From contig CM069435.1 in the NCBI GenBank assembly GCA_035610365.1, forward strand, positions 832,001 to 896,000: a stretch of 64,000 nucleotides of DNA, in the 5' to 3' direction. A model generated the notes under the pieces. The model was given only the letters and a program-made list of their open reading frames with translations. It searched no databases and was not told the DNA's origin. Shown piece by piece: positions 25,085 through 36,599 of the stretch (within the stretch, counting starts at the first letter, position 1; the number at the start of each line of letters is the position of its first letter). Source of the DNA: Aquatica leii (taxonomy: Eukaryota; Arthropoda; Insecta; Coleoptera; Lampyridae). The translations under genes and the position numbers were made by a program.

Positions 25085-26610
25085 TTATACTTAAAACGAC
25101 GAGCTGGTAATATAGTATAGATGTAGACCGTCCCACGACACTGTAAATATGTTCAAAATTGCATTCAACTGTCCTTCACACGTTGTTTTTAAAATTTTTG
25201 TTTTCATTTTATATATTTTGTTTGTTGTTTTTTGCATTTTATATATGTAATGTAATATAATGTATACTTTAAAGTCGGTTTTCACATAACCTTTGTCATT
25301 TTTTAATTTTTCTTTTTTCTTATTAATTTTTTTTGTTTTTTTTGTTTTGTACATCTGTAATGTACTACAATGTATACTGTAATTAATTTTTTTTTGAAGT
25401 TCTGAGCAATTCCTCTTCAATATTCCAAATTGGGCCGGTTGCCATATTGTTGTTTTTATTCGCTGCGCCGTATCTTTATAATTTTTTTTACGTGGCGGTT
25501 CGTTTCCAGCTATATACTGCTCAACTTTCAAAGAATTTAAACTTTCCTCTTTTTTTAACGAATTGATAAATTTCCATACATTTGGATGTGCTGTATTAAA
25601 TATAGACGTCAAACGGTTTTGTGCCATCCTTCGACAGAATTATTTGTTCGTGGTATATCCTCCTATATAAATTCAAAGGAATTCCAAAGATTTTTTGAAA
25701 ATTAAGGTTGCCTCTTTTGATGTCGGTCCGAACGGCCTATCCACATATCTTCAAAATAATTTATAAACGATGATAGCAAAATTTCATTTTGCGTGTAAAA
25801 TTCGCTGTCCAATATCTCTTCGAACGTTGCAACAACATTTTCTTCGGGTACGTACGCAAAAGCAGCCAGTTGTCGTAGTTGCAGAGCAAAATTCGCGCCT
25901 CCTGTATAACGTCGTTGCAATCTTGTACGTTGCATGTTTCTCCACAAACATTGCGTAAAATGAAATAAACAGCCACTGACTTCAGGGAACTCTTCTTCTA
26001 CAGCATTAATTCCGACTCTTTAAAAGGCCACCATTATTGTTGCAGATCGTAAACCTGGTCTTAAGGTTTTTAATTCTCGAAAGAGTCGAGTGTATGTTTC
26101 CTTAGTCTTATTGGGAAGAAGAGCATAAACTGTTGGTACAACGTTGCTATATTGTACGTCATGAATTGAGTACAGCTGAGCAAATAATGGAGGAGTACAC
26201 GTAAACGTTCCATCAGCATACCAGTGATCACAGTTCTCCATAAAAGTTAAATTTCTTTCGGTGGAAAATATCAACATTCTTTGTTCGTTTGGACCACTAT
26301 CGAATAAAAGAAAAGGTTCGCCATTGCTGTTTCTGGTATATTCTTCCGGAATAACAAGTTCAGTTAAATTAATAGGATTTGCCGGAATACCTTCCTTTTT
26401 TGACGTGTGTGTTGAATAGTTCGCTTTAGGGATGCCATGGAAGGTAACTGCCCAATTGCATCTAAAGAAATTTCTTGAGAAGCATTAGCTAATATAGCTT
26501 GTGTCGTTAGTTCAACTTGTTCAGCCATTTCTTTTATTCTGTTGCAAGCTCGCTTTGCTTCTAATTTGGCTGAATCTGCAACGTGATTGTGGCTTGTAAT
26601 TTCATTTTGA
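25085..26610 (-). pseudogene. MULE 1: Mutator-like transposase, decayed
   Basis: Minus-strand pieces of a FLYWCH-type Mutator-like transposase. From 26,610: ITSHNHVADSAKLEAKRACN (end of the FLYWCH region), PSMASLKRTI, then the catalytic core ENCDHWYADGTFTCTPPLF (about 26,240, first Asp), VPTVYALLPNKTKETYTRLF, a damaged second Asp site (ATIMVAF where relatives have MTDFE), the His-containing segment near 25,950, LQLRQLAAFAYVPEENVV, NYFEDMWIGRSDR, NNSVEGWH (about 25,640, catalytic Glu) and WKFINSLKKEESLNSLKVEQ. Coding ends near 25,410; the AT-rich rest is probably 3' sequence. There are about four frame changes. Its N-terminus is cut off at the foldback element. Unlike MULE 2, the stretch between the His segment and LQLRQLA is uninterrupted. 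Confidence 0.8.
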
Positions 26611-27840
26611 TTTTTTTAAATATTAAGTGAATGGTTATTGGTTTTATAATTAAAATATATTCAAAAACGTATCAGTTTTGGTTATACCGGAAGTTTTTCT
26701 ATTTTATATGAAATGATCTAGTTTTTATTAATTTTTTCAATTTGACGTGTAATTTTAAACTAATTTTCTTCATAGTTCATTATCCCAAAAGTAAACAGTT
26801 TTTGAGATATTTAGATGTTTTTGAGAATTTTCACATTTGTAACATCAACTTTAAAAATTCATATCTTGTAAAATTATAAACTTTAAGCTGCAATCAGTAT
26901 TCATTAAAATTATCATTTTTTAAACAACCTTTTGTTAAAGTCCAACAAACATACAAAGTGTTCAAAATATAATGCCAAAGTTAACAATTTTTACATGCGT
27001 AAAACTTAAGTTTTTTAAATGATACGGTCTATACATATATTTTTTGTTACCTTGATAAGACAAAATTCCGAGAAACTACACTAATTTAATTTTAGATAGC
27101 GGTTACGTCCCCTGGTAGTCATTTTACAAACTTAAAAATTATTTTCAAGATTTTCTCATGGTCAATTTAGTTATACAATTTTTACCAGAAGGCTCTACAA
27201 TGAGGAATTTGAATTAAAATTTGTACTAATTATAACTTATTAACCGTTCAAGATTTGTCTAGGGAACAATTATTCTAAACCGTTCTGCATAATTGTTAGA
27301 ATTAATTAGATTGTGCGCTTAGTGACAAATGTCATATCTATTACTCAGCCTACTACTTGAAATATAGAAATAATTGAAATTTGTACTAATATCAAATAAA
27401 TCCCTTATACCATTCATGCAGAATTTTATTATGTTCTTAACCATCCTAATATGTACAGGCCGTTTCGTTTGAAAAATGGAGTTTTACACATATAAAGGTT
27501 TTAACCTTGGAATTTTATTATGAACACTCTGTATGTGTATTGTATCTTTACAAAAGGTTGTTTAAAAGATGATAATTTTAATAAATAGTGATAAAAATAT
27601 CGCAGATTAAACTTCAAAAACATCTAATCTCAAAAACTTTTGGAATAATGAGCTATGAACAAAATTAGTTTAAAATTACACGTAAAATTGAAAAAATTAA
27701 TAAAAAGTATAGCATTTCATATAAAATAAAAAAACTGATGTCAATTCTGGTATAACCGGAAGTGACAGGTTCTTGAATATATTTTAATTATAAAGCCAAT
27801 AACCATTTATTTAATATTCAAAAAAATCAAAATTAAATTA
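26603..27840. mobile_element. Foldback element with about 300-bp inverted arms
   Basis: The left arm (about 26,603-26,940) and right arm (about 27,545-27,840) are inverted copies of each other. Shared strings read from each outer end are ATTTTGATTTTTTTAAATAT, ATGGTTATTGG, TATAATTAAAATATATTCAA, GGTTATACC, TTTTTATTAATTTTTTCAA and TTTTAAACAACCTTTTGT. Identity by eye is about 80 percent. The 600-bp spacer has no coding sequence. This looks like a non-autonomous foldback or inverted-repeat DNA element; target duplications were not resolved. Confidence 0.7.
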
Positions 27841-27959
27841 TGATTGGAAGTATAAAAACTTTTAACGAACGGGTTACGTGAAAAACCTTGTATATGCACA
27901 TCAAGAAGAGCATGGAGACCAATGCTAATTTACTATTAGTGAACTATAATATAATATAT

Positions 27960-30900
27960 ATTTTATATATATGCAGTGCATTTTTTAAAGTTGTCCATAG
28001 AGATTTACTCGTTAATACTTTATGCCCTTGTTAACTTGTGTATCTTTGTGGGTTTGATGCAATTTTTTATTTTAAAAAATGAAATAGACATTGTTCTACA
28101 GAATGCACATTTCGCAAACACCACATCTGTCCTTATTAATTTATTGTAGCATTTCAAGTTCTAATAATTATGCGAAAAATGAGTGCGTAAAAATCACTTT
28201 ACTTTTGCAATTAGCAAAACATTGTACACGTAAGTCTTCAATGAAATAGATGAGAGATGTCAGTTTGACATAATGGAAAATAATATATAACTATTGTAAT
28301 AACATTATTATTAAGATATTGTCTAAATTTGCATAATTCTTATACTTATTTTTTTTTCTATTTTAGCTCTTATTTCATGTTTCATGTTAATAGGTGTAAC
28401 GTTTACATTTTTTCGATTGAATACTTCTGACTTAATTTAACATTTTTGGAGTCCCTGCGTGCGCAAATCGCTGATGCACATTACTCATGCGTGATTCGTA
28501 GCCATATTGTTTTAACCCGTCTTCCGTTGAACTTCAAAAGGACGCGGACGTTCCTGCATAACGTGCATAAAATTTCCTCATGTTAAATTTGAACTGTGGA
28601 AATCTGCTTTTGTAGTATGCATTGAAAATTATCCGCTTTTGTCGCTGTATTTTCGCTTTTGTCCGTTTTATATTCGCCTTTGTTTAATTAAAGAAACCCG
28701 TAATCTGAAAGGGGTAAGTGATTTCTTTGTTCTGTACACGTGGTGTAAACTTTGATTTTTAGTTTCTTTCTTTATTTTTTGTACGTACGAACTGGAAGTT
28801 TTACGATATACTCTGGTTGATACGTTCGATTTGATTTGTTTGAATACGTACAATTTCGATGGTTTTACGTTACGTTTTTTGAATACGAATTTACGATTTA
28901 TGTACGATATGATTATGGAAAATTTCTGATACGTACGTTCCCCCTATACGTTTATGGAGTTATGGTTAATGATCATCGATCCAAGGTGATAAGATAAAAC
29001 AAATTATACAAACGAATATACGAAAACAATAGAAAGTAAATTCCGGAAGATTTCCAAATATTGCGTAATTCATTTAAGTCACATGATGACCACGCCCATG
29101 CGCTGAAGCTACGAACAGCAACAAGTAATTAACCTTCAAATATCACGTATGTACCTAATTAACCTAATTAAGTGTTAGTTTTAAGATTTGTTTATCAGTT
29201 GGTTTCAATATTTAACCGTTATAAATTTAATATAAAAAATATTGTGGCGTCCAAATTAGATTTCAAATTAGAATTGTAAATATTAGTGTACGAGTAGAAT
29301 ACCCCGTCCCTGATTATAATTAGAAATATTTCTCATCGCTCTAATGTTTGTGTGTTGTTTATATTTAATAAAATCATAGAGCTAGCACGGTGCATTATTA
29401 TTAATTATTATTATTTTAATTATGATTATGTTACATAAATGGCACGATTAAATAAAGTTTTTGCTGAAAAGTTTATAGGTTTTAATAAAATTATGCGATT
29501 TTATACTTCCATAATAATTTTGACAAAAATTATAAAATAAGTCAACCGTTGCTATTAGTTTTATTAACTTTTTACTGAACAACAACTTAAAAATTCCCAA
29601 ATAACAAAATTCTCGTAAAAATATATCTTTTTAACACCATTTCTCGGGTATCAAATAGGCATCTCTTTGGCCACTTTTTGCATGCAAAATTTGTGTCGAA
29701 AATTCCGCATTAAATCAGTATCTATAAACTATTACTATCATTTTTGAGGCATCAAAATGATACCATCCATAAAAAAGTTGAATGTCACTTTGATGCCAAA
29801 ATCATATCACATAACATGATTTTTCCATCATTGTGTTATCAAATTTGAATTAATTAAATTATATGCTCCCATGTTGATTAATATAAATATTCACAATTTT
29901 TTAACTTTACTATGTTTAGTAAAGATCTAAACTTATAAAAAAACACTGTAATTTCAAATTACATATTGGAATACAATTTTTTAAACTTTTATATCATAGA
30001 AGACATCGTTTTAACAAGCATTTGAAATAATAAAAAACTGAGGTTATACCAAGTTATACTTCATCGGACAAAAACCGGCATTCTTCATATGATTTCGGTG
30101 CGTAGGAAAATACGGAAATTCGTGCTGATTAGTTTATAATACCGCCAAAATAAAATGAAATTATATCTTAATATATTTTTATGTACACCATTTACCGTAA
30201 AAAATATTAATATGTTCTATGGTGAAACTTTTATGTCTAAAATTATATCTATTTACCTTTAATAATTATTATTCCACGACGTTGAATTATTATTTAATTA
30301 TTTTATTATTATTATGTCTAAAATAATTTATCTTTTTTTACAAATTGCATTTTGCGTAAAATACACAATAGATTAAATAGATAACTACATATATTTGATT
30401 TCTGACCTAGTACTAAATAAATTGCCATCTTTAGATTAATAATTGCCGAGAAAAATATTATGCAACGTTTGCAAAATGACCAAGTGAAAAAGTATGTATA
30501 ACGCTTTCATAAATTTTGTATGAACTAAAATAATGTTTTGAGCGTTTAAATTTTTGCGTTAAATTTATAACAGAATGATGCATTGACAATAATAGCAACG
30601 TATACAAACCACGAAACTATCTATTACCTATGAAAATCGTACCAATAATTTTGTATCAAAATATTTGCATTAAAGTGATACTTGGATGTCAATAAACTGA
30701 TACCAATACTGATTGGGTTATCGCTTACAATGTTTGGCAAATTTCAAAGGTAAACTGATTCTCACGCACTCATTTTTCGCATAATTATTTGAACTTTAAA
30801 TGCTACAATAAATTAAATTAGAACATATGTGGTGTTTGCAAGATGTGCATCATGTACAAAAATGTCTATTTTATTTTTTTAAATAAACAGTAGTTGTATC

Positions 30901-30985
30901 AAACCCGCATAGATACATAAGTTAACATGGGACCATGTAAATTCTTATCCATACCTTTAAAAAATATGCACTGTATATAAATTCA
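27960..30985. mobile_element. 3-kb element with about 270-bp terminal inverted repeats
   Basis: The left arm (about 27,962-28,240) and right arm (about 30,715-30,981) are inverted copies: ATGCAGTGCATTTTTTAAAG against GCAGTGCATATTTTTTAAAG (right arm reversed, with one gap), GGGTTTGAT, TGCAAACACCACAT or CGCAAACACCACAT, ATTTATTGTAGCATTT and AATTATGCGAAAAATGAGTG. The 2.4 kb between has no recognisable transposase; the longest frame (28,668-28,853, minus) is short and unassigned. I take it as a non-autonomous DNA transposon of unknown superfamily. Confidence 0.65.
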
Positions 30986-31044
30986 GGGATATTGCCCCGA
31001 TTTCCGAACAATAAAATCCAGGTTGTTAAAAAAATACAACCAAG

Positions 31045-31570
31045 CTATTATCGTAGTTTTGCGTGACTCACGCCGAAAAGTGGTATATTACTAAAATACA
31101 GGATTTAAAATTCTTTCAGAACGATGGTATACAAATAAGAAAAGTGACACGCGCAACGCAAGATATAAGATTACGAGCTGTGGATGCCGCAGCAAGTATT
31201 CTACTGAAGTATATAAGATTACAGATGTATGAGACACAACAGTGTCGACCGTCCCATAAGTTTCTTGAAGATATGTCTGTAGTAATTCCCAAAACATTGA
31301 GTACTTTTATTAAAGGGGTTATCTATCACAGTTTACTAAAATCATAGCGAGTTAAATGTATTGGTTTGTAATGCGCTATAATTGCGACGGTATAATTCCG
31401 CTTTTTTTGTCTCGTTTACGTATAGGTTTTGGTACATTCTTCTACTAAAAATTTGAATTAAAGGAACTATTAAATATCGTGTCTGCGCCTAGAAAGTGAA
31501 ATCAATTTAGATTTGATTTGAACACTTTTTATGTGATGGGCGGCATTCAATGTATCACTCCTAAAATGCC
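31045..31570 (+). pseudogene. Family C, middle part
   Basis: An open frame at 31,063-31,344 encodes EKWYITKIQDLKFFQNDG, RLRAVDAAASILLKYIRLQM, YETQQCRPSHKFLEDMSVVI and PKTLSTFIKGVIYHS. This matches my memory of the next part of family C, after its Cys-rich N-terminus. Further on, in other frames, come RIGFGTFFY, ELLNIVS and NTFYVMGGIQCITP, the last a hallmark of the family. The reading order and strand fit the N-terminal part at 24,430-25,075, so one gene copy was probably split by about 6 kb of transposons. It ends at about 31,570, just before PLE 3. Confidence 0.55.
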
Positions 31571-31589
31571 GTTGTACCTGATTAAGCAA

Positions 31590-32146
31590 TACCACGTTTA
31601 AAGAAAGTCTTGATTAATTTATCTTCACGCTCATTGACCTCTACAGAAACAACTATTTTGTCAAAAGGTTTTAACTTTGTATTTCTATCCAAGCAGTTCC
31701 CAACCTTCTTCCAGAATAAATTCGTTTTTCAAACTACAAAAATTCTTCAGAAGTCAAAGTTATTTCACGGTTATTATAAATTGATCAGATTATGATAACA
31801 AAATTTACAATATTCTCGCAGACGGGGAGTTTAAAGTAATTTCTAAATATCCCTCCTCATCTATTGAAAGAGCACTTTCTAAATTTATAAAAGAGTCGTC
31901 AATTAACGATACCGATAAAAAACTTTGAATACCTAGAGATTCTAAAACTTCTCGATTTGACGGATTACTTAAAATTCAGCCTAATATTCCTCTTCTATCT
32001 ATTGTCAGCGCTACAAATTCATCTACTTATAAAATCTTCAAATATCTTGCAAGTTTATTAAAACCTTTAGCAAGGAAGACCGATTTATTTCGACTCAATT
32101 CAGCAAATTTTGTTCAGAAGTTGCATAATTTTCGTTTGCAACATAT
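31590..32146 (+). pseudogene. PLE 3, N-terminal half (before Gypsy 1)
   Basis: Plus-strand pieces of a Penelope-like protein: INLSSRSLTSTETTILSKGF, NFVF, then VISKYPSSS, and the conserved start of the reverse transcriptase, SRFDGLLKIQPNIPLLSIVS followed by ATNSSTYKIFKYLASLLKPL and NSANFVQKLHNF. Relatives read LPRLYGLPKIHK and RPIVS here. A few stops and shifts are present. The coding sequence is cut by Gypsy 1 after LRLQHI and continues beyond it. Confidence 0.75.
32143..32146 (+). repeat. Gypsy 1 target duplication, left (ATAT)
   Basis: ATAT directly before the 5' LTR; the same four bases follow the 3' LTR at 38,850-38,853. Four-base duplications are usual for Ty3/Gypsy integrases. Confidence 0.85.
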
Positions 32147-32602
32147 TGAAACGTCCGAGAAATTACTTGCAAATGCAAGAGCCTTCTAGAACTGTTATCT
32201 AGTTTCTAGAAAATATAGCGAAAAGTGAGGAACGATCGAGAAGAATTCGCTGATGTCTATAAAAGCCGAAGATGGAAATCGTAGGTCAGTTATTGTCGAA
32301 ACGCGAATGCAGCTGTATTAAGAAGATTATCAAGTAAAAATAAATCGTTAGCACGTGTGTGTCTACATATATAAATCGAGAATAATCGTGTATGTGATAA
32401 ATAGTGTAAACAAATCCGAGGACGTTATCTTATCTTATCTTAAGTGTTATACAACGATTATACATAAATTATAGTGTAAGTGTTTTTATTATTAGATTTA
32501 ATTAGTTCGGTTAATTTTAAAAGTGTACATATTTCTATAATAAGTAAACGTAGTTTTAATCGTTTAAATAAATTAGTTTTTTTAAGTAATAAATTCGTTA
32601 CA
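32147..32602 (+). repeat. Gypsy 1 5' LTR
   Basis: Starts TGAAACGTCC and ends TTCGTTACA. It holds a core promoter: TATAAAAG at 32,258-32,265 and an insect-type initiator TCAGTT at 32,286-32,291, correctly spaced, so R probably starts near 32,288. Upstream are two TTCTAGAA palindromes (32,184-32,191 and 32,204-32,211) that match heat-shock-factor half-site pairs. An AATAAA occurs at 32,339. Confidence 0.93.
32258..32291 (+). promoter_or_regulatory. Gypsy 1 core promoter (TATA box plus initiator)
   Basis: TATAAAAG is followed 30 bases downstream by TCAGTT, the arthropod initiator consensus. Activity is inferred from sequence only. An identical copy lies in the 3' LTR. Confidence 0.65.
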
Positions 32603-32605
32603 AAT

Positions 32606-32622
32606 TGGTGTCAGGTGTTCGG
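32606..32622 (+). other. Gypsy 1 primer-binding site
   Basis: TGGTGTCAGGTGTTCGG begins three bases after the LTR. TGG pairs with the CCA end of a tRNA; which tRNA is used I cannot tell. Confidence 0.6.
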
Positions 32623-32942
32623 TTTTAAACCCGTGGAAATCGTGTAAATAGATAAAGCTGTTCGCGATTTTTATTAGTGTAAATACCATTAAGTAATCTA
32701 ATATCGCTTCATAATAAAAACATTGATTGTGAAAATAACTCTTAAATTCGAGATACGCGTGTTTATTTATAAAGTGTAATCATAGTTAAATTCGTTAATA
32801 TAGTGTTTATTAAACTTTTTCTATTAACAAGTGCGTGATCGCGATTTTAATTAAATTCGTTTCCGTACACTAGTGGTTTAATATTAATAAGTAGATCGTT
32901 ATTAAAATTTTGTGTTATACAAAAACTGCATTTTAAAAAGTA

Positions 32943-34190
32943 GTGTATTTAAACTATATTCGTGTTATATTTAAATTTATGCCGGTGACGCGTTTGCAAG
33001 CAGTTAAAATGGATTCAAAAATATTTGAAATTCTCGAATCGATGAATAAGAATATGGAAGAAAATAATAGGAAAATGGGCGAAAATTCTCAGAAAATTGA
33101 AGAAAAACTGTCGGAAAGTTCTAGAAAAATGGAAGAAAATGCTAGAAGTTTAAAAGAAGAAATAAGAGCGAGCATGGAAAATCAAATAAAGACTATTGAG
33201 GAACAAATACAGGTTAGTGTAGGAAATCAAATCAAAATTGCGCAAGAGGAAACCCAAGCAGATATGCTAAATTTGAAAGAAGAAATTTGCGAATCTGTGA
33301 ATGAGAAAATAGAAGCAATAGAGGACAAATTAGAAGACAGAATAAAACTGATTGAAGAAAGAATGAAGCAGATGAATTGTCACGGCGAAGGAAGCGTCAC
33401 GAGTGAGAATTTAATAATGGACCATCGTGAAGAAAACACTCACAAGTTCAAAGTTGTACCACCGAATTTTGATGGTAAAGTTCCATGGTCAACCTACTAC
33501 AAGCAGTTTGAAGCCGCAGCTACTGCTAATGGTTGGAGCAACAAGCAGAAAGCGACGTCTTTAATAGTGTCCTTACGTGGAGAAGCGCTGGGAATTTTAC
33601 AAACTGTTCCGGACCATCTGCAAGAAAATTACGAACTCTTAATATCACGATTAGAAATGAGATATGGGGATGCTCATCTTCAACAAGTATACCAAGCTCA
33701 AATTAAAAGTCGGGTTCAGAAAGCTGCCGAAAGTCTTCAAGAGTTTGAGGCTGACATCGCTAGATTAACACGGCTTGCGTATCCTACAGCACCGGATACC
33801 TTCCTGGAGCAGTTAGCTATTCAAACTTTCGTAGATGGCCTCCGAGACAGCGAAACACAGCAGACCCTCCGGTTAGCTCGACCGAAGACGTTGGATGACG
33901 CTTTGGTGCATGCTTTGGAGTTTGAAGCAGCAAAACAAGCATCGCAACGAGGTGGTCATAGACTCTGCTGTGCTACAGAAGTACCCGCGCAGACACTGGA
34001 AAGCATCGAGGAGATAGCGCGACGAATACTTCGGGAAAGAGGAGTGACAGCTTTGAACTGCGATGAAATAGGCCATGTACGACGGCATCGTACCAAACCT
34101 AAGAAGAGGACTAGAAGAGCCCTCGAAAATTTGGAACGAGGCGAGCGAAAGAAACAAAAAGTAATCACATCTAGTCAAACTCCGGAGGTT
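32943..34190 (+). pseudogene. Gypsy 1 gag
   Basis: Encodes the structural protein of the intracellular particle. The first 150 residues are a long charged coiled coil rich in Glu, Lys and Asn, with repeats such as [11 protein letters not shown] and [11 protein letters not shown]. Then comes the Ty3/Gypsy gag core, from [20 protein letters not shown] through [11 protein letters not shown] and [17 protein letters not shown] to [15 protein letters not shown] basic tail follows, with only a partial relic of a zinc knuckle (NCDEIGH). The unusually long coiled coil before the capsid region is notable. This is a fossil copy. Confidence 0.85.
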
Positions 34191-34199
34191 ACAATCCAA

Positions 34200-34560
34200 A
34201 TGGCATCGCCTAGAGAGCAATTGCATAGCATTTATCTCGATGGCAAGATCAATGGGAGAAGCGTCCAGTTACTGGTTGACACGGGAGCGACGAAGACCAT
34301 CATTCGTCCTGACATCTTATTGGAAAACGAGAAGACATCACCAGTAACAGTACGACTTCGAACAGCGACGGGCGACGAAATACCTACTCACGGACAAGTC
34401 AAAGTAACCATTGGTTTGGGAAATGGAGTACTCGACCATCAAGTACTGGTAGCCGACATCACGGAAGAAGTTATCCTGGGAATGGACGTGATAAAGAAGT
34501 ATGGGTTCCATTTGGATATGAAGAACGATGTCCTGAAGATGGACAATGAAGAAATTCCTT
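34200..34560 (+). pseudogene. Gypsy 1 protease region
   Basis: Retroviral-type aspartic protease with the active site [14 protein letters not shown] near 34,275 and the second conserved segment [14 protein letters not shown] near 34,465. It cuts the polyprotein in this family. It lies in its usual place between gag and the reverse transcriptase. Confidence 0.85.
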
Positions 34561-35059
34561 TTCATTCGTCAGAGAAGGCAGCCGTGCGAGTCTTATTGAG
34601 TGAAGACGTGACTCTGCCTGCAAGGACTGAAAGTGTGGTGATGGCACGCCTGGATGGAAGTCTCCGGGAAGGCTACATACGCGCGATTGAACCAATGGAG
34701 GGCGGCTTAGTTGAAAAGGGACTACTCGTTGGCAGAACTTTAGTACGAGTAAAGAAGACGATGCCAGTAAGGATCTTAAACATCAACTCAGATCCTGTAA
34801 CGCTAAAAAAGAAGACCGTGGTAGGCCAATGCACGCCAGTATCACAAATTGTGAGATGCGTGAAGTCGAACGAAGATACGTCGCTGAAGAAGTGTCCACA
34901 ACATCTATTGGACATTCTTACCACCAAATGCGAAAACCTCAGCCAAGACCAGCTGGCTAAAGTTAAAGTGTTGATCCAAGAGTACCAAGATGTGTTCGCG
35001 CTGGAGAGTGGCTCCAAAGGAAGAACTAACGTGGTGAAACATAAAATTAATACCGGAGA

Positions 35060-36330
35060 CGCTCGGCCGATACGACAACATCCACGCAGACTTCCTTTGG
35101 CGAAAAGAGAAGAAGCCGAACAAATAATTACGGATATGGAGAGAGAAGGCGTGATTGAACCTTCAAGTAGTCCATGGGCATCCCCAGTGGTACTCGTGAA
35201 GAAGAAGGATGGATCAACGAGGTTTTGCGTAGACTACAGGCAGCTAAACGACGTGACCAAAAGGACAGCTACCCTTTACCCAGAATTGACGATACGCTAG
35301 ACACCCTGTCAGGATCCTAGTGGTTTTCTACGTTAGATTTAAAGAGTGGATACTGGCAGGTAGAATTAGAACCCAAGGATCGTGAAAAACAGCTTTACGA
35401 TCGGAACTGGTTTGTGGCAGTTCACTGTAATGCCCTTCGGCCTGTGTAACGCTCCTGCAACGTTCGAGCGTTTGATGGAGACCATCTTGCGCGGATTGTC
35501 TTGGAAGACGTGCTTGGTCTACCTGGACGACGTGATCGTGGTTGGAAGGTCGTTTGAAGAGCACTTAAACAACTTGAAGGAAGTGTTCCAGAGATTACGT
35601 GGGGCTAACCTCAAACTGAGCCCAAAGAAGTGCCACCTATTTAAGAAGGAAGTCCAATACCTTGGCCACGTCGTATCTAGAGACGGAGTAAGGGCTGACC
35701 CAGACAAAATCCGAGCAGTGCAAGCATGGCCAAGACCGATCGACAAACATCAGGTCCGAAGTTTCCTTGGGTTGTGCACTTATTATAGAAGATTTGTCCC
35801 CGGATTTGCCAATATTGCCAAACCATTGACAAAACTAACCGAAGAAAAAGCAGAATTTAGATGGAATGAAGACTGCGAAAATTCTTTTAATCAACTAAAA
35901 CAGGCCCTAGTCACTTCGCCGATTTTGAGTTATCCACGAGAAGATGGAAAGTTTGTTTTGGATACCGACGCAAGCAATATGGCCATAGGCGCGGTCCTTT
36001 CGCAGGTTCAAGATGGACAAGAAAAGGTGATCGCGTACTTTAGCAAGGTTTTGTCTAGGCCAGAAAGGAATTATTGCGTGACTAGGAGGGAGCTGTTAGC
36101 AGTCGTTAAGTCCATCGAACATTTCTACAAGTATTTGTATGGACGAAGATTTTTACTGAGAACAGACCACGCCGCTTTAAAATGGCTACTGCAGTTCCGT
36201 AACCCAGAAGGACAAGTAGCAAGATGGATCGAGAGACTGCAAGAGTATGACTACGACACAGAACACCGTGCCGGAAGCAGTCATCGGAACGCTGATGCCT
36301 TATCCAGAAGACCATGTCCGGCGGACTGCA
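35060..36330 (+). pseudogene. Gypsy 1 reverse transcriptase and RNase H region
   Basis: Reverse transcriptase motifs include [45 protein letters not shown] and the catalytic VYLDDVIV near 35,520. The connection domain (LGLCTYYRRFVPGFANIAKP) leads into RNase H with LDTDASNMAIGAVLS, RRELLAVV and RTDHAALKWL. All are typical of Ty3/Gypsy. The region is not open as a whole in this copy. Confidence 0.9.
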
Positions 36331-36599
36331 GCCATTGTTCGCGACTGGAAGAAAAGTCGAATGCCTCCGGAGAACTGCTATGGTTGATGATGAGTGGGAA
36401 CCTGAGCAGTTACGTCGCGAACAAGAAGACGATCCTGAAATAAGACTACTCCTCGACTGGAAAGAAAGCGGCCGACGACCAACCTGGGAAGAAGTGAGTG
36501 CTTTGGGCAAAAATATCAAAGCGTACTGGGCGCAGTGGGACTCCTTGATAGTAGAAGACGGTCTTCTTAAGCGATCCTAGAAAGTGCCGAGGGCACGGG

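Noticed and set aside
25091-25410. Lys-rich tail of the minus-strand frame as part of the MULE 1 protein
   Set aside because: The conserved transposase C-terminus has already ended; the rest is low-complexity sequence, likely untranslated.
27945-27975. TA-rich run as a microsatellite of note
   Set aside because: Short and imperfect, and common in such AT-rich DNA.
31091-31297. Minus-strand frame opposite family C
   Set aside because: The plus frame matches family C; the minus frame has no motif.
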